64,000 nucleotides of DNA, taken from NCBI GenBank assembly GCA_013399895.1, contig VXBA01002143.1:186001-250000 (forward strand), written 5' to 3'. Below, one piece after another: positions 36,196-62,965 of this stretch (position 1 is the stretch's first letter; each line of letters opens with the position of its first letter). The stretch comes from Serilophus lunatus (taxonomy: Eukaryota; Chordata; Aves; Passeriformes; Eurylaimidae). The notes beneath the pieces are model-generated. The model worked only from the letters and a program-made list of their open reading frames with translations, did not search any database and was not told where the DNA came from. The position numbers and the translations under genes are program-made.

Positions 36196-39100
36196 ATGGC
36201 GGCGCTGGCGGCGGCCGGTCCCGGTGGGATGGTGCCGGTGCTCCCGGGGCTCTACGTGGGCAGCACGGAGTCCTGCTCGTCCCCGGCAGCGCTGTCGGCG
36301 GCGGGGGTGGTGGCGGTGCTGACGGTGGACGCGGAGGAGCCGCCGGCCGTGCCGGGGGTGCGGGCGATGCACGTCCGGGCGCGGGACGAGCCCGGCGCGG
36401 ACCTGCTGAGCCGCCTGGACGAGTGCGCCGCGTTCCTGGGCGCGGCACGGGCGGGCGGCGGNGGACGCAGAGTGGGTCCCCCCCGCTGTCCTCTCGCCCC
36501 CTCACCCCGCTCTCCTCTCGCCCCCTCACCCCGCTCTCCTCTCGCCCCCGCCGCAGGGTGAACCCGGGTTTCCTGGCGCAGCTGAGGCTGTACGAGGCGA
36601 TGGGCTGCGCCGTGGACAGCGGCAGCGCCCTGTACAAGCGGTACCGGCTGGAGATGCTCAGCGAGAGGTTCTCCGGTGAGTGGGGCTGCGCGGAGAGAAG
36701 GTCGGGGCAGTCTCCCTATGGGGACCCGTCTGCCCCGAGATGAACACAGAGGGCCGTGTCTGGGAGGGTTGGCTTCGTATTTTGCCCTCGAATCAGCCAG
36801 ACAAGCGTTCACATCATGCTGGCCCTAGAGAGCCCTAGCTTGGCAGTGGGGAAGGAACGTGCCTTTGAGAGATGCCTGGGAAATGAGATCCGTCAGGAGC
36901 TGTGCTCTTTAGCGAAGTGCAGAACCACATTTCCTGGGTTTTATGTCTCTGGCAAACCAAACAACATCCTCAGAAAAAAATCAGTGAGATTTAAAAGAAA
37001 ACCCATGCAAAACTTGAGATAAAGTTGAAATCTGAAGTCAGCTTTTATACTTTAATTTGCCAAAGGGTAACTGTAATACATATGTGTGTGTATATATAAT
37101 TTTATAATAAAATAATAATTTGTAGTTTTTCTTGCAAGATCTGAGTGTTGTGTACTCAGCACGACAATGCTGTCACCCTTTCAGTGTCATTGTCCTTAGC
37201 ATTTCTCATTTGTAAGGAGGCTTTCTGCACTGTGTGCATTAAAATGTTGGCAGAACTGTTCTAACACCTTCCTCTGCCTTTACTTTGAGTTTAAGTAATA
37301 ACATAAAGTAAAATACAACTGTTTTATTCACTGTTAAGGCTATAGCCTAGATCCCAGTTTCTTGCATTAAGCAAATCCCAGTCTTGGGTGTGGTGGGATG
37401 AGGCTCTTTAATTTTTAGCTTAGTCTATTGACATTGGTGAGAGAACAAATGAAAGAGAAGAAGGTGGGTCCTGCATGCTGTGACTGGGGTAGAGGTGCAG
37501 CCCTGTCTTGTTCCGGGGAATGCAGCATGGCTGAGTTGATCTGATTCACAGCTTGGTACTGACCCCTCTGCAGAACCTCAAGACTTGCCTCGAGAAGTCT
37601 TTGCTGTTGATCCAACCAATATATGTCAACCTTCAAACACAGAAGTTCTCTACAGGTGCAGGAAATGCAGGTACTTTCCGTGTAGAAATATATATTTACA
37701 TATATTAAAAATACTTCATATTTCTCTTTAAAATGTCATTATGAAATCCACTCAAGAGAAGGATAGCCCATGTAAATTAATGGAGCATATCATTATTGTC
37801 AGGTCAGGGCTGAGCTGTTGCCTAAGTTTCCATACTCTGTGTGCCAAAAAAAAACCCCAAAGTACAAAATACAAAACTTTTTGTTACATGGAGTGGTGTA
37901 GCACTGCTGCAGCTTAATCTGCCATTTCTATAGGTAAACAATAATTCCACTTAGCTCTGTGGAGTCTCTCTCTTAAATCTTAACTTACAGTTTGGTTTTT
38001 GACAATCAGTTTCTCCAGAGGAAACTTCTAGTAGATTTGGGGGATTCACTGCATTTTAACTACCTTTTATGAATTACTCAAAGGGAATTAAATCCTGCTA
38101 TGTCCAAGGTGTATATGAGGGTAGATTTGAAGCTTTAGTAGGCAGGAATGGTTAAAACTAGATCTATGTAAAAGACAGCATATGGCTGTGGGGCAGAGCC
38201 CTGAACTGCACAGATCTCTAGATCACCCTGAATGGAGTCAGTGCCTGCAAACCTTCTAGACTAGTTTAAAAAAACGTAGGATTTGTGCTCCTGTTTAATT
38301 ACTGACCGTCAGAAGGCTCATATCCATTTTCTCTTGTCTGTAGATTTCCCCTGTTTGAAAAGTGACATTTATTTTTTTTCTTTCCCCCCTCTCCCCCCCC
38401 GTGTCACGGAGGGCAGACGGGCTCTGTTCCGTAGTTCCAGCATTTTGTCCCACACGGAAGGAATTGGTCCGACAGCCTTTGCCCACAAGAGGGTAACGGA
38501 CTCCGCCCGGCTTTGTGGCAGTGGCCATGGAAAGTGCACCTCTTACTTCACCGAGCCCGTGCAGTGGATGGAGCCGGCATTGCTTGGAGTAATGGAAGGA
38601 CAGGTAGAGCATGCGCTTTATTTTTTGGATTTGTTGTTTGGTTGGTTTTTGGAAAGGCAGAACAAACTCAGTCTGTTCCTCAAAATGAAAGCCCCCCGCA
38701 TAAGGACGTGGGTCTCCCAGCCTTTCTAGCATGAATTTTGTAGCTTATGGACAGATTATTCAATGTAAAATACCCTTTTACAAGGAAATGAGCTGGTGTT
38801 CTGGTTGGGCTGAGACCACCAACCACAGTGTTGGACGTGGTTCATCTACTGTTTGTTTTTAGTATAAGAAACTTTTGTGGGACTTAGAAACTCTGTTGTG
38901 GTCTCAGGCTGACTGAGCCTTTCTGGACCCTGGTAAAACTGTCCTGGAACAACATCAGCAGCTGCATTTCCACTCTCTCCCTTCTTCCAGCACAGTTGCT
39001 TGCTACACCCCAGGACTAAACAGCCATCCCAGTCTACCTTTTTAGTCTGTTTTTAAACTAGATCTACATCTGTTCTTCCCTTAAGCAGGGGTGTGTGGGT

Positions 39101-39273
39101 TTTTTTTGTAGCTCCTGTGTCCCAAATGCACATCGAAGCTGGGCTCCTTCAGCTGGAGGGGTGAGCAGTGCTCCTGTGGCCGCTGGGTGACACCGGCCTT
39201 CCAGATCCACAAAAGTCGAGTGGATGAAGTGAGGACACTATCAGTTGGTAACTTCCAAACTGCCAAAACCTGA
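36196..39273 (+). CDS. DUSP12: DUSP12, dual-specificity phosphatase with zinc-binding tail (catalytic core lost in gap)
   Basis: DUSP12 is the animal relative of yeast Yvh1, an atypical phosphatase linked to late 60S ribosome assembly. Visible exons: 36196-36461 (broken by N at 36462), 36557-36675, 37574-37670, 38417-38603 and 39112-39273, all later ones with AG/GT borders and a continuous frame to the TGA. About 275 residues are visible against about 340 remembered for human. Exon 1 gives the start of the phosphatase fold (PGLYVGS, VVAVLTVDAEEP, LLSRLDECAAFL). The following segment, which in the family carries the HCxxGxSRS catalytic loop (about 45 residues), is absent. Exon 2 resumes with VNPGFLAQLRLYEAMG. 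The C-terminal half keeps the metal-binding cysteines (CRKC, CTSYF, CPKC, CSCGRW) and EPVQWMEPALLGVMEGQ. The ATG at 36196 has a strong context (GGCCATGG). The loss is an assembly fault rather than a pseudogene sign, because the rest is intact. Confidence 0.95.
36462..36462. other. DUSP12: One-base assembly gap inside DUSP12 exon 1
   Basis: A single N stands where the frame should run on into the phosphatase active-site segment. About 130 coding bases plus the exon 1 donor expected from the family are missing between here and the acceptor at 36556, so the gap is much larger than one base. Confidence 0.9.
36481..36552. repeat. Minisatellite, three copies of 24 bp
   Basis: Three nearly identical 24-bp units (36481-36504, 36505-36528, 36529-36552), each starting 'ccccgct' and containing 'tcctctcgccccc', lie in DUSP12 intron 1 just before the acceptor of exon 2. 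The pyrimidine-only strand probably serves as the polypyrimidine tract. The repeat next to the N suggests that tandem copies caused the assembly break. Confidence 0.92.
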
Positions 39274-39777
39274 ACTTACCAATGCACTTGATGGATTTCT
39301 TAACATCCACAGAGAACTACTGGCTAGTCTGTGGTTGCCAGGAATGAGCTTGTGACTTCCACTCCTTTGTGAGGTGGTGGAATTACTTAAAGATGTTCAG
39401 CTTGCTGTACCTCTTTATATATTACACAGAATACCAGGACACTTTCTTAAAAGAGGTGTTACATAGTGGTCAAATGTATAAAAACTCTCAAATGTGATGT
39501 TTTTACCATATTCTTTTGTTGTTTACAGAAGGTCTCAACTCTTTATTTAAAAGGAGATGCTGTGGCCAGCAGTGCTGCTCAGCTTCTGATCCAGAAGTTC
39601 CGATGGGTTTGTCTGAAACACACAGCTAAGGGGTGTATTCCACAGCATGAGCTTCATGGCAGGGACATGGTTTAAGGCTTAGCAAAGTGCCATGAAGTGG
39701 TACAATTGCAGTTGTTGCATTGGCATGCATGGCTGGTATGAGCAGCAAAAGGCAAGCTTACAGTTATACCTTATTGT

Positions 39778-39783
39778 AATAAA
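39778..39783 (+). terminator. DUSP12: DUSP12 poly(A) signal
   Basis: AATAAA lies about 505 bases after the DUSP12 stop, in AT-rich sequence, giving a short 3' UTR. It is the first strong signal downstream on this strand. Confidence 0.65.
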
Positions 39784-39848
39784 AGTAATCCTAAAAATTT
39801 CTACCCAGAGAGTACTTAATACATTATAACTCTTTCATGTAATGTCAG

Positions 39849-40090
39849 ATGAGATTTCTGGGGAGGAATAACCCCAGGTACCAGTACAGGTTGGAGGTTG
39901 ACCTACTGCAGAGCAGTTCTGAGAAGGACCTGGGAGTCTTGGTGGATGACAGGTTGATTATGAGCCAGCACTGTGCCCTTGTGGCCAGGAGGGCAAATAG
40001 TATCCTGGGGTGCATCTGTGGCCAGCAGAGGTCACAGCAGGTGGCTTTCCTGATGGTCTCTGTGTACAGCAGGGCACAGGTTTGGTTTGA
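39849..40090 (+). mobile_element. CR1 LINE fragment from the end of ORF2
   Basis: One frame reads like the C-terminal part of the CR1 reverse-transcriptase protein: RNNPRYQYRLE, SSSEKDLGVLVDDRL, MSQHCALVARRANSILGC. The frame then decays. This is an internal fragment without the CR1 3' tail, lying between the convergent ends of DUSP12 and ATP6V1A. It is not a functional gene. Confidence 0.92.
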
Positions 40091-40130
40091 CATAAGAGAA
40101 CAGGACAGAGAAGACCTACTTTAAATCAAG

Positions 40131-40169
40131 TTTATTTTCATTGACTTCAACAATTTTTTTAAATTTATT
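40131..40169 (-). terminator. ATP6V1A: ATP6V1A poly(A) signals (two)
   Basis: Two AATAAA hexamers on the minus strand (40164-40169 and 40131-40136) sit in AT-rich DNA about 2.1 kb past the ATP6V1A stop, close to the 3' UTR length remembered for mammalian mRNAs. Cleavage would fall a few tens of bases to the left, within or beside the CR1 fragment. Confidence 0.6.
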
Positions 40170-42304
40170 TTTTTTTACACAATTTCCAGCAACATACATT
40201 ATGAAATATACAAGATAAAGTAGGTGGTGGGGTTCTGCCCATCTTGTAATTCCTCCCACAGCTGTGGAGGGAAGACTTGCAGGACACAGTGAACATCAGA
40301 ATCTCAACACTGAAAACAGACACAAAACAAAAAAGACAAAAATATATATGAAACTGTTTGAACTGGTCACACTTCAGGGCCAGGTACAGCACAATAAATA
40401 TTAGAACTGCATTATCTTAGACATCTTCTGTAAAGTTTATAACATCCTCTATTTAAAGAGATAAGAACATCTGGTTTCTAGCATGAAATGCTACATTGTA
40501 CAGTGGTGAAGGGTACGAATGATGAGGGGCCCAGCCAGGGCTTGGATGGTGACTACTCATTCACACATGCTCATTGATAAAATAAGCAGCAAACACCAAA
40601 AGTTTAGTGAGCTGTAAACTTAAGCGTTCACTACCAGAATATCAGCTAGAGAAGCAGTTTCTTTCGGGAGAACCAAAAGTAGTTAATCCCTTTAAGTTTC
40701 AGCTGAGCTCTCCCCTGACAAACAGTGGGTTGATACCATAATGGAAGTGGCAGCATTTGGTCCGTAGCACAAGATCCCTTTGCGTCACTACTGTTCAAAG
40801 CTGGTGGCCGGTGGAAATACTTCAGTGCAGAATTAACACAGATGGAGGCACGGTGTCACCAACAACAGCTACTGTCTCATGACTGTAACAAAGCAGTAGA
40901 TGTCAGCTGGAACCCAGCTGGGCACAGGGTGCTGCACAACCACGCAGCACTGGATGCCACCTGACATGAGCAAGGGAGAGACCGGAGAGGATGCCAGCAT
41001 TTCTCTCTCTCTCGCTCTGCAGCAATGGGATGAGTGCTGGGCTCAGGGACTTTGACAGAAAGGCTGTGCTCTATTCATTCATCATCTCATTCTAACTGTG
41101 CCAATAAACAAGCCCAAGACACAGCAGTTTCAGCTGCTCGACAGTGCTTCCAGAGCACAGAGCAGAAGACGGAGTCACTGGTTTCTCTTGTATCGTAATC
41201 AACAAGGCAGGAGTAAATACATTTTGTACTCATCAACCTTCCCCCATTCATCCCCCATCCCCAGTTTAGCATCATACATTCCTCTTACACAAGAACTGAG
41301 GACCTTCTGTGCCACCACCAAACAGGCCCTGTGAGCACAGGTGGAGGAGGAAGGCTAAGCACATGCTTTCCTTTCCTTGGCACGACCCAGGCATTGCACT
41401 CGGGGGCAACTGCGCTGGCAGACAGAGCACCACCAAGGAAGGACCATGTCCACACATGTGGCATCACCATAACTTGCCATCTATGCCCTGCAGTACATGG
41501 CAGCAGTCACAAGCTTCACAAACTAAAGCAGCCAAGTATCATGAAATTTCATGGGGTGAATGGGGGCCAAGAAGGTAAAATCCTGCTGGAAGCGAAGCAC
41601 CTATGGCTTGGATTTCAGCTGATTCTGAGTCCAACAGTTCTATCTGTACTAAGTAGGAAGATAAAATTGTATTTCTCCAGTGCACAAAATTATACCAGTC
41701 ACTTGTATATGCTCATCTTCTAGTTAGTCCCTTCTTGGTCAGAACCACAACTACCACATTTCAATACCAACAAACTCAGCTGAGAGACTCAGAAGTGACA
41801 AGAGTAGTGAAGAATTTTTGGTTGTATCAACATATCAACAGAACACGGTCAAAAATTCTCTTCAGGAACAAGGAGTTCTACATTTGATAGTCACTGAGCA
41901 AAGTGCCAGGTGTAAATGCCCTTAACACTGCCAGCTCGCAATGTACCGCGTGACTGCATGGAGACCTACACCTCCTCTGCCAGTACATCCCAAGGTGAAA
42001 GACTGGTTACCAAGAGAGCTGGGAGAGGAAAGGTTAAATTTTTCCCACCCTAGAAGTGTACAACAGCATTTCCTCACTCAGCCAGGCCCATTCACACATC
42101 ACTCACCATTTCAGACACACAAAGCAATGCCAAATACAAACTAAGAGGAATGTTTCGTAAAGACACTCTCTCGAGTATGAACAGGGAAAACGTAGGGTTA
42201 TTTATCAACTCAAGTACTGTTGCATCATTCTTGTAAGGTAGGGAAGCGGAGGAGCTGAGATGAGGAACTGAGAGGACAAACTGGATTGGTCACAGAGGTC
42301 GAGT
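40137..42304 (-). other. ATP6V1A: Probable 3' UTR of ATP6V1A
   Basis: About 2.2 kb without another gene or transposon lies between the ATP6V1A stop codon and the first poly(A) signals. The extent is inferred from signal position and from the long 3' UTR of this gene in other vertebrates. Confidence 0.6.
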
Positions 42305-57851
<15,547 letters not shown>

Positions 57852-60800
57852 TTTGCCTGTTCAACTGCACAGAAGATAAAAATAAGAGTCACACATGTGA
57901 CTGAAGAACACACACGTACTATGTTCCTCCTCTTCTTACCCCTGCTCTCTGAACTCGTAGCCTGAAGCTTCTTAACCACACTGATTTTAAAGCTGTAAAA
58001 AGTTAAAAAGTAACTAATTTAAACAGAGAAAAGAACTAAGGTTCCTTATTGCAAAACCACAGAAGTAGAACATCATTCAGTAACATGCTGTTGAGTGAAA
58101 TTTGAGTTGAGCTGCACTCCAAAAGTGCCCTACCATCACTGCACTGTTTCTAAGCTTGGTAATAGGATATTTAAACAACAGAAAATCTCTTTTGTCTTCC
58201 ACATCTCATCTCCCTTCCTTCAAAATACGGAGTTTTTCATGACTCTGAGTGAGCAAGAGAATGTTCTGGGCCTGCTTTACTGCCACCAGTCTCTACAAAG
58301 CAATACTACAAATATTAATTGTGAAAATTCTATTTTTGCTATCTTAAGCCTCTGAATCAGAGTGTTCAGAGGAAGAAACAGACATTTTCACAAGTACAGC
58401 ACACAAACATGTGAGTCCTTTCTATGTGCCTCACAGCTACCTATTACACAGTCTTCACTCTCAGTGAAACCCAGGGAGCATTACAGAAGAATTGTGCTGA
58501 ATAATGGCCTAAACCCCCAACTTGCAACAGTTAAAAAACAGGCTGTCATCTCTTGCCAGCAACTGTTGGGAGAATCTAAACAACTGGCACAGCAAATGCT
58601 GTTTCATAAACAGACTTCCTCCATGCACGTTTGTCCTGATTGACAGCTGGCCTGTCCTGCTTCTGGTGCAGATAAGAGTATTTAATGGTTTTGCTTTGTG
58701 AGCCTTTATCATGCTGTGTGTTACCTTGGAAACTGATTAGAGAACTGGAAGGCCACTCTCTCCCATTCCCACTGCCACTGCCACACTTGGGACCCAGCAC
58801 TGGTGAAGGGTGTGCAATGGCAGCCCGAGCACACGATGCTCCCTGGGCTAACCAACAGCAAAGGCCCCTGCTCCAGGGGTGGGCTCTGTGTGAGGCATCT
58901 GTTCACACTCACAGGCTTTGCAAGATGTAACCCAGCATCTTCTGCAAGGCAGCAAATACGAAGTCATATCCAGGCTGAAAACCTGCCCCATGTACAACAG
59001 GCAAGACAAGTACGTTGCCACTCTTTCCACCACCATTAAAGGACACTTTTCTGCCTGTTTTGCAAGAGCAGTAGCTGACATCCACTGTTCTTAAAAATCT
59101 TACAGCTGTTTTCCAGCCTTTTAATACAATTCCTACAAGTCCTCTGCCCCACAACCTCTTTACCAATCTAAATCTTTCAAATCAGTGGCTCTGCTCTGTA
59201 AGAAAAAGGTCTCCCATGATTCTAACCTCCTATTCACCCTGAAGGAATAGCTCCTTCCAGGCTCTGTGTCTCTCTGGAGTGGATTGTGTTATCATGGCTG
59301 CCATTGATGTATTTCGCAGCAGACACCCCAACAGTTGATCATGACTCAGTCACCACCTGCCTGGAACAGACCTGAGACCAAAGGCCAAGTTAGATCCCTC
59401 TACTCTCCATAATATATCTTTCACACTACCTGTTGTCTAGATGCAGAAGAAAATCTTAATTTCACTGCTTTTTTTCTCTCAAAAGCCTCCTCTGACAAAT
59501 GGCAGAGGGGAGGCCCTCACAAAGCAACCTGCAATTCCTGAGCAGCTGGTAAGAGATGGTTCTGATCAGACTAACATAACTGCCTCATCTCTTTTTTTGC
59601 TTTTAACAGCTAAGACATTGCAAAACTCAAACACAAGTACTATTCATACTGAAAAAAACAGCTGCTCTTATAAATCTAAAAACATTTACTTCAACATACC
59701 ATACAGAACAATCTGTAGAGGCCCACTACCAAAATCATATATAGAAGCCCAATAAAGAGAGAGTTAAACCAAATTCTCATAACTGAATTAGTGATGCTGC
59801 CTGGCAATTAGACAGGGTCCCATGTGAAAGAGTCAAATTACAAAGGCAAGGAAAAGCAGGAAGAATGCTGGCCAGTTTCAATTTAAATTAACTTTTCTTC
59901 GTAACCAAAGCCTGCTTGAAGAGACTGTTTATCTGTTAGGGAGGCAAGCAGGGACCTCAGAATGGTCATTCTGCAGTTACGTGGCAACATCCCGAGAGCC
60001 TGCCTCTCCCACTCCTGTGGCTGCTCTGCCCCCTCTTCTACAGTGACCTTTCCAAATTACTGGCAAAGCCAAGTAGAAGAGAAGGGGACTCCTCCACTAG
60101 ACCACCTAGGAACACACACATAAACCCCATCTTTGTCATATCTCCAGTATCTGCACCAACTGCTTTTAAACACATGCCTACTAACTATTCCAAGGGCAAA
60201 AGATGCACGGAATTAATTCCTCCTCACCTTTGTTCCACTCCCTCAGTACCTCCAAAGTACAGTCTACACAAAGCCAGTGCTCACCCAGTCGAGCTGACCT
60301 CTTTTTTAAGGGGTCTTTTAACAGCTTTTAACACCAAATACAAACGAGGTGGGGAAAAAAAAGCTGTTACTTATCACTACATCATTTTCTTGTGCTTGTG
60401 TATTAGCAAGACAGATTTTCATTTTAGATGGAAAAATACTTGAGGGCCAAAATGTTGTCCCCACTACAGGTGTGTGGAGGCAGTATGTGCTCACTCAGAA
60501 GCAATGGTAGTTGGCCATTTTAGAAATCCACTGAGCATCTACAGCCTTTCAGAGGCCTCTTGCCAACACTCTGTATCAGGCACTGCATGCAAACCCCTCC
60601 TATAAAAGTACACTAACACACCTACATAGGAGATAAGCTTAATTTTAAGTCCCTTATAAGCAAAGATGCATCTTGTACCCTTTACAACTTATATACAGGG
60701 ATCTTCCAAGTCTAAAACTGTTCACCAATTATTTTAAACATGCTCTTAAGTCATATTCTGATTAACAGTGCCAGAAATCAAAATATTACTTGCAGCAGAA

Positions 60801-62783
60801 CCTCCTCTGACCAAAAGTTGATTCATTACACTGATTTTATAATCCTAATTAAACAATAAAGGGCCTATAACCTGAGCTTTCTACCTTGGTTTCTCCCCAG
60901 CACAGCAATGTGGCTACACAGTAACCCAAAAAATGTAACTGCCCTCTTCTCCATTCTGGATAAACCCATCTATCACAGTTCCTTGGTTTTGGTTCAGGCA
61001 ATTGATCAGACACAGAATCTTACACAATGCCTTACCACAAAGATCTCTTCAAAATCAAGACTCGGGTGAGATTTTTAGAAGGAGCCTTCTTGCAGCAAGA
61101 AAGAAAATCCATGATAATTTTATCACATAAACATGGATTCTTACCTTATTTTGGAGAAACAAAAAGCCAAGGGCCCAATTCAAAAGCTGGAATTCAGCAG
61201 CTAAGCATCACCACTTACAAAATAATTGTCCTTCTAGTGCCCCTACACAGAGGGATGAGAAAGCCTGCTGCAGAGGGGAAAGAAATTTCTGACACACAGC
61301 AGAGGCATAACCACCTGACTTGATGAGTCATCAGTCTCTCCCTCTCTCCCACCAGCACCGAGGAATGCGGCAATAGCAAACCAAGCCACCCAGAGCCCAG
61401 CGGAGCCCCCATCTGTGCCCTCCGTGCCGCACCACACCCGGCAGCACAAATTACCTCCTACAAAGCCAATGATCCCCATGTCCCCACTGGTGCATGCTAC
61501 TACATAAAAACCCTTGAGAGAGAGAGAGCAGTTCACTTGCCAGTGTCACACGGCCATGTCAGTGTGTGCTGTGCTCTGGAAGAGCTTAACAGAGCAACTG
61601 TTTAACAAGAGACTGCACAGGGAGGCGGTGCAGACACAGCGATACCAACTGCCTGAGGATGCAGAACAGTACTGATTGTCTCCATGAGTCTTACGGCAGG
61701 AAGACCTTCCCTGAGCCAGCAGAAGCATTGATGCAACTGCACAACATGCAGCACCTCGGCAAAGCGGAGTGATTGATGTGCCACCCTGAGTGAGAGCTGC
61801 TGCTGGGATCTGTTTCCAGAGATCGACAGGCACTGACAGTGTCCCACCTGCCACACACAACACTAGCAGCAAGGAGACCTATTCCCAAGAAGCCACGTGA
61901 GCTGGAGAGTTCCCTGCAGCCTTCACAACTTCTCAAAAGTACCTTTGCAAGTTCTAGGATTAGCAACACTACAAATTGGCACAAAAGCCTAAATACACTA
62001 ACCAAACCTGTAATAAACAGCACAACATCAGTAATTCCGAAGCAGCAGCGTTACATTAATAAGTCACCGGTGCTAGGATTCATTCTGTTGGAGTAATTTT
62101 GAACTAAGGTAATGGATTTTACTACACCTGAAACAGACTAATGCATTCTGACTTCCTAAGGTAGAAAAATGGAGTCAGAATAACAGCCCTTATATTTGAT
62201 TTTCAGCAAAGCTTAATAGGCATATGCAGTAAAATGTAGCCAAATAAAGTTTTCCAAATAAAATCCCGCCTCCTCCTTTTCTTAGCAAAAACCTAGCCAC
62301 TACAGGATAGTAAAGATCCCAACCCACACTGGACAATCAGCTTAGTGTCACATAAGTCATGCTTCAGAGTGGAGACTGCTGACATTTACTGTGTTCACCT
62401 GAGCAGACTCTGGCACAGTGCACAAATCTCAGTGCCCAGCTGCAGGAAGATCTGCTGCATGGGCCTCATAAATTATACAATAATCACTGCCACAGATTTC
62501 CTGTAATTTGGACAGTTTACACTTCCCCTTCCAACAGATAATATTTTTAAGAGGAAGTACCAAAAAAAAAACCCAACACGGTGTCTGAGTTACGAGACAA
62601 ATGCAGAAGTTCAGCAGCACTTCCGTATGGAGAATTTGGGACACCATCCCAGAAAATACAACATGCCCAGAACTCTAACACAGGTCACTGGGAAAGGAAG
62701 CCAAAGAGTGTTCTCAGGAAATCTGTCACTTCATACTATGCAGAGTTAAATTTTACTGTATCACAGCAAGGAAAAGAACCCTG

Positions 62784-62803
62784 CAGTCAGTCAGTCAGTC
62801 AGT
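62784..62803. repeat. (CAGT)5 microsatellite
   Basis: Five perfect tetranucleotide units lie directly beside the left edge of a CR1 remnant. Confidence 0.9.
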
Positions 62804-62810
62804 CCCCAGT

Positions 62811-62965
62811 CTGGCCCAGGGTATGTGGTTATTTCTGCCCCAGCTGCAGCACTTGGCATTTCCCTTTGTCAAACTACATGGGATTCCTGTCAGCCTATTT
62901 TTCCAGCCTGTCAAGGGCCCTCTGGAAGGCAGCACAGCCCTCTGCTGTATCAAACACCTCCCAAC
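62811..62965 (-). mobile_element. CR1 LINE fragment from ORF2, reverse orientation
   Basis: The reverse complement reads as decayed CR1 reverse-transcriptase C-terminus: a RALDRLEK-like block, a block resembling ADRNLMKFNKGKCQVL and then an LG-rich block, with stop codons inside. It corresponds to the segment just upstream of the one preserved at 39.85 kb. It is old, truncated and noncoding. Confidence 0.8.

Larger units (their letters stand above)
36110..36720. promoter_or_regulatory. DUSP12: CpG island and promoter of DUSP12
   Basis: Dense GC and CpG content begins shortly before the DUSP12 initiation codon and covers exons 1 and 2. It includes a C-run at about 36117-36127 and the assembly gap at 36462. 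The transcription start is probably within about 100 bases upstream of 36196. No head-to-head partner gene was recognised on the minus strand. Confidence 0.8.

Noticed and set aside
35918..36637. Minus-strand 239-codon open frame opposite DUSP12
   Set aside because: It is the antisense shadow of a GC-rich exon, is proline- and arginine-rich by composition, and crosses the N.
36075..36743. 222-codon plus-strand open frame over the DUSP12 start region
   Set aside because: It is out of frame with DUSP12, crosses the N, and is open only because the CpG island has few stop codons.
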